Part shown: one piece after another, positions 8,382-17,949 of the stretch | Position numbering within the stretch: the first letter of the stretch is position 1 | How the letters are laid out: every line of letters begins with the position of its first letter | NCBI GenBank assembly: GCA_026184775.1 | Contig: JANCYW010000003.1 | Span: 62,001-126,000 of the forward strand | DNA from: Cyanidium caldarium | Taxonomy: Eukaryota; Rhodophyta; Bangiophyceae; Cyanidiales; Cyanidiaceae | Direction: 5' to 3' | DNA length: 64,000 nt | Notes under the pieces: model-generated | The model's database searches: none | Seen by the model: only the letters and a program-made list of their open reading frames with translations | Told to the model about the DNA's origin: nothing | Position numbers and translations under genes: made by a program

Positions 8382-11144
8382 TCAGGAACGCGGTGGCTCC
8401 GCGTCGCTGAAGCCGTGGGGAGTGTATGGTCGGTCGAGATCATCCAACCAGCGATCGCCTAACAACGGATCCGGGTAAGCGAACCGCTCAGACGACGTCT
8501 CCGTATCCTCTATGGTCGCAGACACGGCGGTCGTCGTCGTCGTCGACGACGACGATGGCATACCGAGCCACCGTTGCGCCTGACGACTCCAACGCCCCGT
8601 CCAATCTGCCGCCGCCGCCGCTGCCGCCTCCATCACCGCGGAATGGCCATTTCGATGCGGTAACGTCTCCACCGGCAGCACGTGCCCGGTGGCCAGCACC
8701 GCCACCGTCTTGCCATCCCGCGCCTGGCCCCGAACTCGGCCGGCATCCCGCTGGCGTTGTTGTAGTCGATCGAGCTCGTCGTGCAACGCGCGACACCATC
8801 GCTCGTGTTGTCGACAACGCGCATCCAGCTCCCGCAAGCGTCCCTCTTCGCGTTGCACCAGTGTTTCTAGTTCGGTCGCCGCCAACGGCAACGATGCATC
8901 GGGCCCCTCGCTTGCACCCTCTACAGCGGCGGACAGCGCGTCGTACAAACTCAGGCGTGCTGGTTCGTCCAGCGCCAGCCGCAGCACCGCCGGGCGATAG
9001 GACACCGGCGCGCAACGGATCGCACAGCGCCACCCGCTCGCCTCGTCGCCACATATTCGCCGCAGACTCTGGGTCAGCGCCGGCGACAACACCACCGGCG
9101 GCGGCGACGCGTCGCCCCGCACCTCCACCATGCCGTGTCGCAGCAGACACTGCAGCGCCTCCTCGCGATATCCGCATCCGGGTGCTGCGGCCTCATCCAG
9201 CAACAGCAACAATTCGATGTGCGCGTGCCACAGGCCGTGCTCTCGACACGCCCACAATAGAAACGACGCCAACTGCGGTCGCGCCAGGATGGCGCTGCGG
9301 TGCTGTCGAATCAACGCGAGGATGCGCACCTCGTTGCCCACCTCACACAACAACATCACCGTCCACGGCAACGACTGCTGGCGCTCTGCCTCGATCGTCT
9401 CCGGCGCCGTCCGCGCATCGGAGGCCGGTGCATCGGTCGCATCGAGCAGTGCTTCACGCGCCCAACTCTCCGTCTCCGAACCGGCAGGCGCCAGGCGCAC
9501 CCACCGCCGCAGTACCTCCAGCGATGCGGGCAGTTCTGGGGGATGCTCGGCGCTCCACCGGGTCGTCCCGCCGCGGAACGCCCGCAGCAGCGCCTGCAGA
9601 AACGTCACTTCTTCCGGTTCCGTCTCCAGCGGCAACCGCCGCTCCACGTACGCCTGCAAGGCCCGCAAACCACACCCGTATACACACAACATCCGGTACA
9701 CCGCCGAACGGGCCGGCACACCGCGCGCCTGCGCCATGCAACTCACCGCACGCTCCTCCAACGCGGCCTGCTCGTCATCAGCCGCCTCGTCCGACTCTCG
9801 TCGACCCAGTCGCCTCCACCAGGCATCGGCCTGCGCCATCAGCACCGCGTCCTTGGCGGCGAGCGAATGACAAGCCGCCAACGCCTCTTCATATCGCCCG
9901 TGTCGCAAGTGCACGCGCCACGTCTCGGCGCCGGCGGCCTCGGCGGCCATCGCTACCCGCAACCAGTGCGTTTCGGTCAGCAGCACACCGTCGGGCAGTG
10001 CAGCGACGGGCGCGCCCGGCAACGAATACAGGGCACGTTCGCGCAGACGCCCGACGTCTGCACGATGCACCGCCACCACCCGCGTCATCGTCGATGGCGC
10101 GCTGGCGATGGCGGCGGTTTTGGACGGCGAGTCGCTCGACGTGGTCGCCGCCGCTTTCAAGTAGGTCGATGCGATGAAAAACAGCACATATTCCCCGCGC
10201 AAACTGACCCCACACACCACCTCATCGTTCTGCCGGGCCGACGGCAGCGGTATCCACGTCTTGTTGCTCAGCACCCGCGATGAGCCGTCGGCCAATTCCG
10301 GTAGCCGCAGCTCGGCACACAGCAGACCGCCATCGGCGAGCCAAGCCACCCGACCGACCAGGGCGCCCTGTACGCGATGCCACAATGGCGTGGGCGACGG
10401 GGTATCGTCAGCGCTGGGCACCTCCAGGAAATGGACGCGAGCGTCCGGAGCGCCTGTGGTGTCCAGCAACGCATCCAGCAACCAGTAGAGGCGATGCGGC
10501 GTGCCCACCAGGATGACGGTGTGTCCGTCGCGGTCCCGATGCGCTGCACGCTCCATCAGCAGGCCGCGTACCGGCTCGCCAGCTGCGGTCTGCCATAGAC
10601 ATCGCCAATGGGGGCGCTCCCGACTGAGCCGGTACACCTCGCCCTCCTCGGTGCCGACAAGCAGTGCTGGCGGCGACGGTGGCGGTGACGGGCGCCCGGC
10701 ATTCCCCGTCCGGCCGGACGGTGCGCGCATCTCCGTCTCCACCGGGATGCTGGCCACACAGGTCACCCGCCGGGGCGTTTCCGGCCAGCGGATCCACCTC
10801 TGAAAGGCATACACTGCGGCGGCGTTCTGTCGTTGCACGACCAGCCCCGCTTCCCGCACGGCGGCGATGAACTCCACCCCACCGCTCGATGATGTCGTCG
10901 GCTGCAGTCGCAGCCGGTCGCAGCGCACCGTCGCCGCCCGGCTCCTCCGCTCGCCGCGGTTATCACGCACCTTGCCGGAGTCGTTTTGAACGCCATGTAT
11001 CCGTGTACTCTCATCGAGCACCAACCGGTACACATCGCCAGACGCCGTGCCCACCAGCAGCACCCGCCCGGACACCGCCGTCGCGCAGGTCGGACGCTCC
11101 GCCAACCCTTCCAGCTCGTTCGCGACCGTCAGCCACTCTGTCAT
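8382..11144 (-). CDS. VPS18: VPS18-like (Pep3/deep orange) tethering-complex subunit
   Basis: The 920-residue protein has the layout of HOPS/CORVET core subunits. An N-terminal beta-propeller-like half (TCATAVSGRVLLVGTASGDVYRL, LLVGTEEGEVYRL, VILVGTPHRLYWLLD) is followed by an alpha-solenoid. The Vps18 hallmark segment is recognisable as RYEEALAACHSLAAKDAVL near the domain boundary. A C-terminal Arg/Glu-rich helix resembles the helix before the RING in Vps18. The segment VAVLATGHVLPVETL aligns with the FPCGHxFHxxCL part of the Vps18 RING-H2, but the zinc-binding Cys residues are missing, so the ring looks degenerate. HOPS and CORVET mediate fusion at vacuoles and endosomes. The family call rests on architecture and one motif; another propeller-solenoid trafficking protein remains possible. 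Confidence 0.55.
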   Translation of the reverse strand: MTEWLTVANELEGLAERPTCATAVSGRVLLVGTASGDVYRLVLDESTRIHGVQNDSGKVRDNRGERRSRAATVRCDRLRLQPTTSSSGGVEFIAAVREAGLVVQRQNAAAVYAFQRWIRWPETPRRVTCVASIPVETEMRAPSGRTGNAGRPSPPPSPPALLVGTEEGEVYRLSRERPHWRCLWQTAAGEPVRGLLMERAAHRDRDGHTVILVGTPHRLYWLLDALLDTTGAPDARVHFLEVPSADDTPSPTPLWHRVQGALVGRVAWLADGGLLCAELRLPELADGSSRVLSNKTWIPLPSARQNDEVVCGVSLRGEYVLFFIASTYLKAAATTSSDSPSKTAAIASAPSTMTRVVAVHRADVGRLRERALYSLPGAPVAALPDGVLLTETHWLRVAMAAEAAGAETWRVHLRHGRYEEALAACHSLAAKDAVLMAQADAWWRRLGRRESDEAADDEQAALEERAVSCMAQARGVPARSAVYRMLCVYGCGLRALQAYVERRLPLETEPEEVTFLQALLRAFRGGTTRWSAEHPPELPASLEVLRRWVRLAPAGSETESWAREALLDATDAPASDARTAPETIEAERQQSLPWTVMLLCEVGNEVRILALIRQHRSAILARPQLASFLLWACREHGLWHAHIELLLLLDEAAAPGCGYREEALQCLLRHGMVEVRGDASPPPVVLSPALTQSLRRICGDEASGWRCAIRCAPVSYRPAVLRLALDEPARLSLYDALSAAVEGASEGPDASLPLAATELETLVQREEGRLRELDARCRQHERWCRALHDELDRLQQRQRDAGRVRGQARDGKTVAVLATGHVLPVETLPHRNGHSAVMEAAAAAAADWTGRWSRQAQRWLGMPSSSSTTTTTAVSATIEDTETSSERFAYPDPLLGDRWLDDLDRPYTPHGFSDAEPPRS

Positions 11145-11442
11145 ACCGTTGGGTGACCCTGTACATACTAGGCACGTGCCCGAGTCGTTACGCCGACGTC
11201 ATGCCACGATTCATCACTGAGAGAGCGCGTGTGTTCTGCTCGCCTCGCACGGAAAAGCGACCAGAACGTTCAACCGTCGTTCTCTCACACTCGCTCGCGC
11301 TCACTCTCGGTTGCACCGATTCGGGTCGGCGCGGCGGCGGAGACCGTTTCGCAGCAGCAGCAACGGCAGCAGCAGCAGGGGAACGAGGAGCGTGCCTCCT
11401 GACAGAGGTGGCGAGGAGGCGCCAGGAGTTGTTCAAGGGGAA

Positions 11443-12501
11443 ATGACCTCCGGCGACAAGATGGCGATGCAGGCACGCTGCGGAAAGTCGCAACACGGAG
11501 GCAGGGCGTTGGACGACGAGCGGGATCGATCGCGGGTGGTGGAGTCGGCCGTGCAGCGTGTGCTGGAGCAAGAAGCACACTGGCGTCGGCGGTTTCCCGG
11601 CAAGACCGATAGCGTCGAGGAATCGGGTGCCAATGGGGCCGCAGCAACGTATTCCGATCCCGTGAAGCGCCCGAAAAAGCGCCGGCCATCTCAGGGTGGC
11701 CGCCCAAGTGACCTTTACGGCCGACGGATATTCCCCAAGCGCGTGGCTCTGCCTGGCAACCGCAACCGTCCGCCGACCGCCACCGACGCTCCATCGCAGC
11801 TGACCGCCCCGGCGTCACCCTCTGCAGCCCTCCTCAAACACAGCAAAGTGGTGGCGTTGGACTGCGAGTTCGTCGGCGTCGGCGACGACCGCAAGCGCCA
11901 CGCCCTCGCCCGCGTATCCATTGTGGACTACTTTGGCGCCGTGCTGCTCGATCGATATGTGCGCGTCGATGAGCCGGTGACCGACTTTCGCACCCGCTAT
12001 AGCGGCATTCGACCGCACCACCTCAAGTCGGCCGATGCAGCGTCGTTCCGCGAGGTGCAGGCGGAGGTGGCGCGATGGATCGACGGGCGGTTGCTGGTCG
12101 GCCACGAACTGCAGAATGACCTCCGGGTGCTGCTACTGAGTCATCCACGTCGACGAACACGAGACACTGCGCGATATCGGCCGTTGCGGGCGCGACTGGG
12201 CACCTCGGCCGCCCGCACGCCGTCGTTGCAGCGGCTGGCAGCGGAGATCCTCGGCACGCACATCCAGGGAGGCATCCCGGAAACGGATGCGTCCCTCAGC
12301 GGAGACGCAGTCGACGGATACGCCATCGTACAAGGCACGCTCGGTCACGACTCGGTGGAGGATGCGCGCGCTGCCCTCGAGCTGTACAAGCGCTTCCGCA
12401 AAACGTGGGAGGAGGATGTGGCCCGCGGCGACCCCAACGGCAAGCGACGCGTGACCACCGTGCTCGGGCCCGTGTCCCATAAAGTGGCGGACACGAGTTG
12501 A
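11443..12501 (+). CDS. REXO4: REXO4-type 3'-5' RNA exonuclease (DEDDh)
   Basis: This 352-residue protein carries a DEDDh exonuclease domain in its C-terminal two thirds. Exo I is VVALDCEFVGVG (Asp and Glu metal ligands), Exo II is LLVGHELQNDLRVL, and Exo III is LGHDSVEDARAALELY with the catalytic His and final Asp. The RYSGIRPHHL segment is typical of the REXO4/ISG20 family. REXO4 (yeast Rex4) acts in pre-rRNA processing in the nucleolus. The N-terminal 140 residues are basic and low in complexity, as expected for a nucleolar protein. The first ATG (11443) is used. The gene is divergent from VPS18 across 298 bp. Confidence 0.85.
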   Translation: MTSGDKMAMQARCGKSQHGGRALDDERDRSRVVESAVQRVLEQEAHWRRRFPGKTDSVEESGANGAAATYSDPVKRPKKRRPSQGGRPSDLYGRRIFPKRVALPGNRNRPPTATDAPSQLTAPASPSAALLKHSKVVALDCEFVGVGDDRKRHALARVSIVDYFGAVLLDRYVRVDEPVTDFRTRYSGIRPHHLKSADAASFREVQAEVARWIDGRLLVGHELQNDLRVLLLSHPRRRTRDTARYRPLRARLGTSAARTPSLQRLAAEILGTHIQGGIPETDASLSGDAVDGYAIVQGTLGHDSVEDARAALELYKRFRKTWEEDVARGDPNGKRRVTTVLGPVSHKVADTS

Positions 12502-12679
12502 GGTGCGCACCTATATCCAGTCTGCCGTTGTCGTGCGCGTTTTCCTCGACGGATGCGGGTCTTGCCGCTCGGCGGTCCGTGACGACGTTCGGGTGCAACG
12601 TTCGGGTGCGCGAGGGGCCTCACGATCGATCGGTCGGCGGGCGCATTGCCACGGAGGATACACCAGTTGGACAAGATTT

Positions 12680-14044
12680 ATGGAGAGCATGGGGTCGAGC
12701 GGTATGGCGGCGTTTGTGTCGGTGGGCTATTGGCAGCGAACTGCTCGAGTTGCCGGCCGGAGAGGGAGCGCGAGGCAGGGAATCGGAGTCACCCGGCACC
12801 ATCGACCGCCGTTACCACCGGCTTTAATGCGGCAAACGACTTGCAACAGGCGGTGGCCAGCGCGACCGCACCGTTTGCGGGCGTGTGCGGGTGGCCAGGA
12901 CGACACACAGGGAGGGCCTCGGGGGCGTGCCGAGGACGCGTCGGCGGGCAGCGGTCCGTCCGGGGAATCGTCGTCGCACCCAGGGGCCGGGGCTGACGAT
13001 TATCAACTGCACGCCGGCGACGGCGCTGCTGCTGCTGCTGCTGCTGCTGTGGGAGGTGGCAGCGGCAACCACAATAACCGTCGCTCCTGGCGCTGGGACG
13101 CTGGCGACTCCGACGCCGACGGCCACGGCGGCGAGGCGCTGGACGCTCCACCCAACGTGTACCACGATCTCCTCCGCGAGTACGGCAAGAGCGCGGCCAG
13201 CGTACCGCGCCACCTGTTCACCCTGGATCCAGCCGCCGCCCGCACCTACTTGCAGATCATGTCGGGCGGAGTGGGCAAGGCGCTGGCGGAGCGGTTTCCG
13301 GCGTGGCATGCGAAAGTGCTTGCCGACCCCAATTTCCCCTTCAAGTTGCTCATGGAGGAGACCGTCGGCATGGCGCTGTGCACCGCCGGAGTGGTCGCGG
13401 CGCGCGGCAAGAACGTGTGGAACGAGATCGACTTTGTGCTGGTGGATGCGATGGTCGGCGCGGCGCTCAGTTTCACGCTGTTGTGGCTGCTCGCGCCCAC
13501 CGCCCCGTTGCGGTCGCCGGGCCGCATCGCCGCAGCATCATCCCGTCCGGGGCCGGGCGGTGCATGGCAGCACGTGCAACGCTACCTGCACAGCCTGCCG
13601 TCGTCGGCGCTGGCGCCGTCGCCTCCTGCGGCGGCGCCGTACACCCTGGCCCAGCGCGGTGCCGCCTTTCTGCACAAGGGCGCCCTCTTCGCCATCACCG
13701 GCTTCGTGGCCGGCCTGACGGGCACCGCACTCGGGTACGGCGCGTTGGAGGTGCGGCGCCGAGTCACCGGCCGCGCGCCCCGCAACCGCATGCCGCCGCT
13801 GCTCACCATGAGCCTCGGTTGGGCTGCATTCACGTTCGTGTCGGCCAACCCGCGCTACCAACTGCTGACCGGCGCGGAGATGTGGCTGTTTCGCCACGCC
13901 CCGGATACAGTGGCCAAACTGGCCACCGCCGCCATGCGCACCGTCAACAGCGTCGCCGGCGGAGCGACGTGGGTAATGTGGGCACGCGCCACCGGACTCA
14001 ACCAACTGCCGCCGCCACCACCACCTCCAGAATCCGAACGATAA
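12680..14044 (+). CDS. RETICULATA-related plastid envelope protein (DUF3411)
   Basis: This 454-residue protein matches the RETICULATA/LCD1 family, found in plastid-bearing eukaryotes and located in the chloroplast inner envelope, where members affect amino-acid and metabolite homeostasis. Signature blocks are LADPNFPFKLLMEETVG, RGKNVWNEIDFVLVDAMVGAAL, GALFAITGFVAGLTGTALGYGAL and WAAFTFVSANPRYQLLTGAEM. There are about four hydrophobic segments (near residues 255-285, 330-355, 375-395 and 425-445). The N-terminal 90 residues are Arg-rich and lack acidic residues, a good transit peptide. A poly-Ala run is encoded by a GCT repeat at about 13025-13050. ATG 12680 is the first in-frame ATG, 178 bp after the REXO4 stop. 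Confidence 0.85.
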   Translation: MESMGSSGMAAFVSVGYWQRTARVAGRRGSARQGIGVTRHHRPPLPPALMRQTTCNRRWPARPHRLRACAGGQDDTQGGPRGRAEDASAGSGPSGESSSHPGAGADDYQLHAGDGAAAAAAAAVGGGSGNHNNRRSWRWDAGDSDADGHGGEALDAPPNVYHDLLREYGKSAASVPRHLFTLDPAAARTYLQIMSGGVGKALAERFPAWHAKVLADPNFPFKLLMEETVGMALCTAGVVAARGKNVWNEIDFVLVDAMVGAALSFTLLWLLAPTAPLRSPGRIAAASSRPGPGGAWQHVQRYLHSLPSSALAPSPPAAAPYTLAQRGAAFLHKGALFAITGFVAGLTGTALGYGALEVRRRVTGRAPRNRMPPLLTMSLGWAAFTFVSANPRYQLLTGAEMWLFRHAPDTVAKLATAAMRTVNSVAGGATWVMWARATGLNQLPPPPPPPESER

Positions 14045-14243
14045 AGCGCGACGGAGTGTGCAGAACGGTGTGGGCGCTCGTCGCGGATATCACGCACGAC
14101 CGATGCGTGGAGGTCGACGTCTGCCGCCTCGGTCGGGGATCGTGCTCCGCGGTAGGAGGGTGAGCGGGGCGTGCTGATCACGGTAGGCGCGCGGGGGGAG
14201 TGGAGGCGGTAGCGGGTGAAGGGTAAACGCGGTCAGTGACCGG

Positions 14244-15623
14244 ATGGGTGAGCTCCGGGAAGAGGGCGACGCGGTGCTGGCCGCGCGGCTGCTGATCTAC
14301 TACGTCACCGGCCACGGACTGGGACACTTGACGCGGTCGCTGGCGGTGGCCGGCGAGTTCTTGCGACACAACTGGCGGGTGACATTCTGCACCGCCGTCG
14401 AGGAGCCGGTGATTCAGCGCCTGCTCCGCGACGGTTGGGCAGCGGCGACCGGGACCGATGCCGACTCCATCGTAGACCGGCTTGCCGTCCGTACGGTGCA
14501 GCTGGACGTCGGTTGCGTGCAGCGCGACGCGGTGCACGTGTGTCCAGCAGATACCCTGCGTGCCTACGCGCAGCTGGACGCTCAACGGGAGGAACGTATC
14601 GCCCAAGAGTCGCAGTATCTATCCAACCAGCAGCCCGACTGGATTCTGTCCGACGCGGTGCCGCTGTCGGCGCCGGCGGCAGAGCGCGCCGGCCTGCGAC
14701 ACCGCTTCAGCTTCATCACCAACTTTTTCTTCAGCACCATCTATGATGAATATTTATACCTAGACGCCGTGGTGTCGGAGAAGACGCAGCAGCTGGTGCA
14801 GCGCATGACGGCGGACGAGTGCACCGCGACGCACGTGTTCCATTTGTCTCCCGGGCGGGCGCCGTTGCCGCGCGGTTATGCGGGCGCAGTGACGCCAGTG
14901 CCGTTGGTGGCGCGCCCGGCCTATCGCTCGCGCGAGAGCGTACGGGCGGCGTTGCACATCCCGCCGGATGCCGCCGTGGCATTGGTGATGTTCGGCGGGG
15001 CGAGCGGGTCGCGCACCATGCGCCCCACCCGCTCGCTGTGGGACGTGCAGGCGGTGGATGCCGATGCGCACTGGCGGTTGTTGGTGTGTGAGAACGTGCC
15101 GCGAACCGTCACCGACGGCGACGAAGATGACGACGGCGACCATTTGCCTGCAGCGTATGTGCGCGTACCCCCCGCGCGGCAATACCTGCCCGATCTGCTG
15201 CAGGCGGCGGATGTGGTGGTGGGCAAACTCGGTTACGGCACCTGTTCGGAATGTCTGGCGTATCGACGGCCGTTGGTGTTCGTGCGCCGTGCTCACTTCG
15301 CCGAGGAGCCGTACCTTCTGGCCGATATGCAGCAGCAGCGCCTCGCGGTGGAGATGCCGTTGGATGACTTGCGCGCCGGCCGCTGGAGCGGATACCTGCA
15401 GCAGGCGCTGGCGTTGCGATCCGAGGCGGCGTCCGCCACATATGATAACGGTAGCGTTACACATGGCACCGCGACGGTCTTCGCTCACGTATCCCGACAG
15501 CTGCATCTCACCTCAATCGCTCCGGCAGACGCCGCAGATGCTCCGCAATGCCCGGCTGCTGCAGATCGGTCTTGTTGTTGTGCGGACCCACCCAGGCCAC
15601 GTACACCGCCCGCCACACCATAA
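14244..15623 (+). CDS. Stand-alone L-arabinokinase N-terminal (glycosyltransferase-like) domain protein
   Basis: The 459-residue protein matches the N-terminal half of plant L-arabinokinase (ARA1), a GT-B/MurG-like domain. Conserved blocks are YYVTGHGLGHLTRSL, LDVGCVQRDAV, DWILSDAVPLSAPAAERAG, FITNFFFSTIYDEYL, VMFGGASGS, and VVVGKLGYGTCSECLAYRRP followed by FVRRAHFAEEPYLLADM. In plants this domain is fused to a C-terminal GHMP sugar kinase. Here the frame ends without one and a convergent adenylate kinase gene follows. The substrate of the isolated domain is unknown. The last 39 codons overlap the 3' end of the opposite-strand gene (15508-15623). ATG 14244 is the first in frame. Confidence 0.8.
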   Translation: MGELREEGDAVLAARLLIYYVTGHGLGHLTRSLAVAGEFLRHNWRVTFCTAVEEPVIQRLLRDGWAAATGTDADSIVDRLAVRTVQLDVGCVQRDAVHVCPADTLRAYAQLDAQREERIAQESQYLSNQQPDWILSDAVPLSAPAAERAGLRHRFSFITNFFFSTIYDEYLYLDAVVSEKTQQLVQRMTADECTATHVFHLSPGRAPLPRGYAGAVTPVPLVARPAYRSRESVRAALHIPPDAAVALVMFGGASGSRTMRPTRSLWDVQAVDADAHWRLLVCENVPRTVTDGDEDDDGDHLPAAYVRVPPARQYLPDLLQAADVVVGKLGYGTCSECLAYRRPLVFVRRAHFAEEPYLLADMQQQRLAVEMPLDDLRAGRWSGYLQQALALRSEAASATYDNGSVTHGTATVFAHVSRQLHLTSIAPADAADAPQCPAAADRSCCCADPPRPRTPPATP

Positions 15624-17658
15624 GCAGGAACAGCGTGGACGCCGCCGCCAGCAACACAAACTCCCGGCTGGGCGTCTGGTTCATTACCGCCGACCGCACC
15701 GTCAACGCGATCAACAGACATATCAGCCACGGCCGCGGGGTGTACCGCAGTACGGCGCGCAGATTCTCCCACGAGCTCACCATGTAGGCGCCCCAGTACG
15801 GCGCATACATCAGCCAGACGATCACAAACGGCAGCGCAGTCTTGAAGGCGATGGTATCGAAGCGCCAGACGGGCGAGAACACCGCCCGCCACAGCCACGC
15901 GCACAGCATGAACACCGCGCAGTCGCCGAGCACCAACACCGGCTGCAGCCGCAAGTCGGCGACGCTGCCCTCGCCCGCGCGCAATACGTCCATATGGCGC
16001 TCGGCGGCGTATCGCGGCCGCCGGGGCGGGAACAGGTGGTGGATGGCGCGCTCGGCGTAGGTGGAACGAGCCAAATCCGACAGCAGCGGCAGGCCGCGGC
16101 CTTGCACTGCGCGGAGGACCTTTTTAGACGTCTCCTCGGGCGCGCCGGTGCTGTCGACGCGCACCAACTTGCCGGCGTACAGGCTCTCCAGTTCCAGTTC
16201 GGCGAGGTAGTAGGTGCCCAGGGTGCGTCGCACGCCGTCCTGCTGATCGGCGGGGTGATGGACGAGGCGCGCCTGCAGCTCAGCATCGTCGGCGGGCGGC
16301 GGCTCCGTGATGAGGTTGTACGCGCGGCCGGTCTGCGGGTCGATGCGGCGCGCCTGCATCCGCTCCTCCAACATCTCGTGCGGCAACTCCAGCACGACCA
16401 CCAGATGCGGTGCGATGCCCGCCTCTTGCAGCGCCGACACCTCCATCAGGGTGCGCGGCATGTCCCCGATGACCCAGCCGCGCTGCTGCACGTCCGGTTG
16501 CGATAGGCGCCGCGCCACGCACTCCACCACCAGGTGGTTGGGCAGCAGCTCGTTGTTCTCTAGGTGGTGGCGGATGAGGCGTCCGCTGCGGGTATCTTGC
16601 GCGGCCGCCTCGCGGATCACATCCTCCAACCGCAAGTAGACGCCGCTGGTGCGCTCGGCCACCAAGCGCGCCTGTGCCGACTTGCCCACGCCCGGCGGTC
16701 CCAGTAGGATAACCTTGGGCGGTCCGGCACGTTGCGCCACCATCTGCCGGTGCATGTGCACCATGCCCACCGCCCGCGTCAGATCCGCAAACACCTCTTG
16801 TTTGGAGCGGTGGCCGTCTACCTCGGCCAACACCTCGGCGTAGCGCCCCTTCAACTTTGCCACATTCTGCTGGTACGCGTCGAGGCGCGTGCGCAGCGTC
16901 TCCTCCGAGTCGTCCGACCGCTGCACCAACCGCTGCAGCAGCTCGGTGTCGTCCGCCGGCGGCGGGTCGTACTGGAGGTGGTACACACGGCCGGTGACTG
17001 GGTCGCTGCGCCGCCCGGTGACCCGCTGCACCAGCTCGGCCTCGGGCACCTCCAGGCACAACACCAGATCCGGCTGCACGCCCGCCGCGTCCAGCGACTC
17101 CACTTGGGCGATCGTGCGCGGGAAGCCGTCCAGCACCCAACCGCGCTCGATCACGTCCGGCTGCGCCATGCGCTCCTGCAGCAACGCGATGACCAGCTCG
17201 TCGGGCACCAGCTCTCCTCGGTCCATGTAACGGCGCGCCTGCAGGCCCAGCTCGGTGCCGCTCACCACCGCCGCGCGCAACATATCCCCGGTGGATATGT
17301 GCACCAGTTTAAACTCCTGCGCTAGCATGGCCGACTGGGTACCCTTGCCGGACGCCGGCGGCCCCGTGAGGATGATGCGCACCGGCCGCGGCGGCGGCAG
17401 CCCGAACGTCTCCATGCGCAACCCTAGGAGTTGTGGTGAAGCCTGGAGAGGTGCGGAGCGGAATCGATGGGAGACGCGCGGTGCCAAGCGCGTTGCACGC
17501 CCTCCTCGCCGATGGTGCGGTGCGGAAGGAGTGCACGCGGGAGGCGCACCTTCCCGCCCCCCTTGCCGCAGCCGCCGAGGCGCCGCCGCCCCTACAAACG
17601 CCACGGATGTGGTGGACGTCCCCAGTGCCATTTGCACTCGATGTCCTCCACCCTCCAT
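15508..17658 (-). CDS. Plastid-type adenylate kinase: two AK domains fused to a DUF3054 membrane domain
   Basis: The 716-residue protein has three parts. AK domain 1 (about 93-300) is canonical: GPPASGKGTQ P-loop, HISTGDMLR, WVLDGFPRT and a short LID with RRSDPVTGRVYH. AK domain 2 (about 314-550) keeps GPPGVGKSAQ and RRIDPQTGRAYN but has LRLEDVIRE where the TGD motif should be and GDMPRT for DGFPRT, so its activity is doubtful. The C-terminal part (about 575-695) has four hydrophobic segments and matches DUF3054 (LGDCAVF, TALPFVIVWL, FVLLAAASTLFLLMVWRAVYV). The leader contains TSVAFVGAAAPRR, a red-algal-style transit peptide with Phe. The start at ATG 17658 is the first ATG; 17631 is an alternative. 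It probably balances AMP/ADP/ATP at a plastid membrane. Confidence 0.8.
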   Translation of the reverse strand: MEGGGHRVQMALGTSTTSVAFVGAAAPRRLRQGGREGAPPACTPSAPHHRRGGRATRLAPRVSHRFRSAPLQASPQLLGLRMETFGLPPPRPVRIILTGPPASGKGTQSAMLAQEFKLVHISTGDMLRAAVVSGTELGLQARRYMDRGELVPDELVIALLQERMAQPDVIERGWVLDGFPRTIAQVESLDAAGVQPDLVLCLEVPEAELVQRVTGRRSDPVTGRVYHLQYDPPPADDTELLQRLVQRSDDSEETLRTRLDAYQQNVAKLKGRYAEVLAEVDGHRSKQEVFADLTRAVGMVHMHRQMVAQRAGPPKVILLGPPGVGKSAQARLVAERTSGVYLRLEDVIREAAAQDTRSGRLIRHHLENNELLPNHLVVECVARRLSQPDVQQRGWVIGDMPRTLMEVSALQEAGIAPHLVVVLELPHEMLEERMQARRIDPQTGRAYNLITEPPPADDAELQARLVHHPADQQDGVRRTLGTYYLAELELESLYAGKLVRVDSTGAPEETSKKVLRAVQGRGLPLLSDLARSTYAERAIHHLFPPRRPRYAAERHMDVLRAGEGSVADLRLQPVLVLGDCAVFMLCAWLWRAVFSPVWRFDTIAFKTALPFVIVWLMYAPYWGAYMVSSWENLRAVLRYTPRPWLICLLIALTVRSAVMNQTPSREFVLLAAASTLFLLMVWRAVYVAWVGPHNNKTDLQQPGIAEHLRRLPERLR

Positions 17659-17949
17659 CTGCACTGCCCTATCGTTTCCTACGGCCCTACAATCTGCGAC
17701 CTCGTTCCCCACCGGCCGACGGGAAGGCGCGGCGCCACCGCAACAGTCGGCCCGCGTGCGCCCGGCGCTGGGCGGCGAGCACTCGGTGCGTGCGACGAGT
17801 TCATCAGGGCAGGTGGAGAGCACCAGACGGTGGGCAACGTCTGAACGGTGTCTCACGGGGGAGATGGATTGCTTCCGGAGCAGCTGCGCAAGTGTTGGGT
17901 GGACAGTTGGTGAGGCGCTAGAGGCAACGTTCTAGCTCACTTCTCACCT

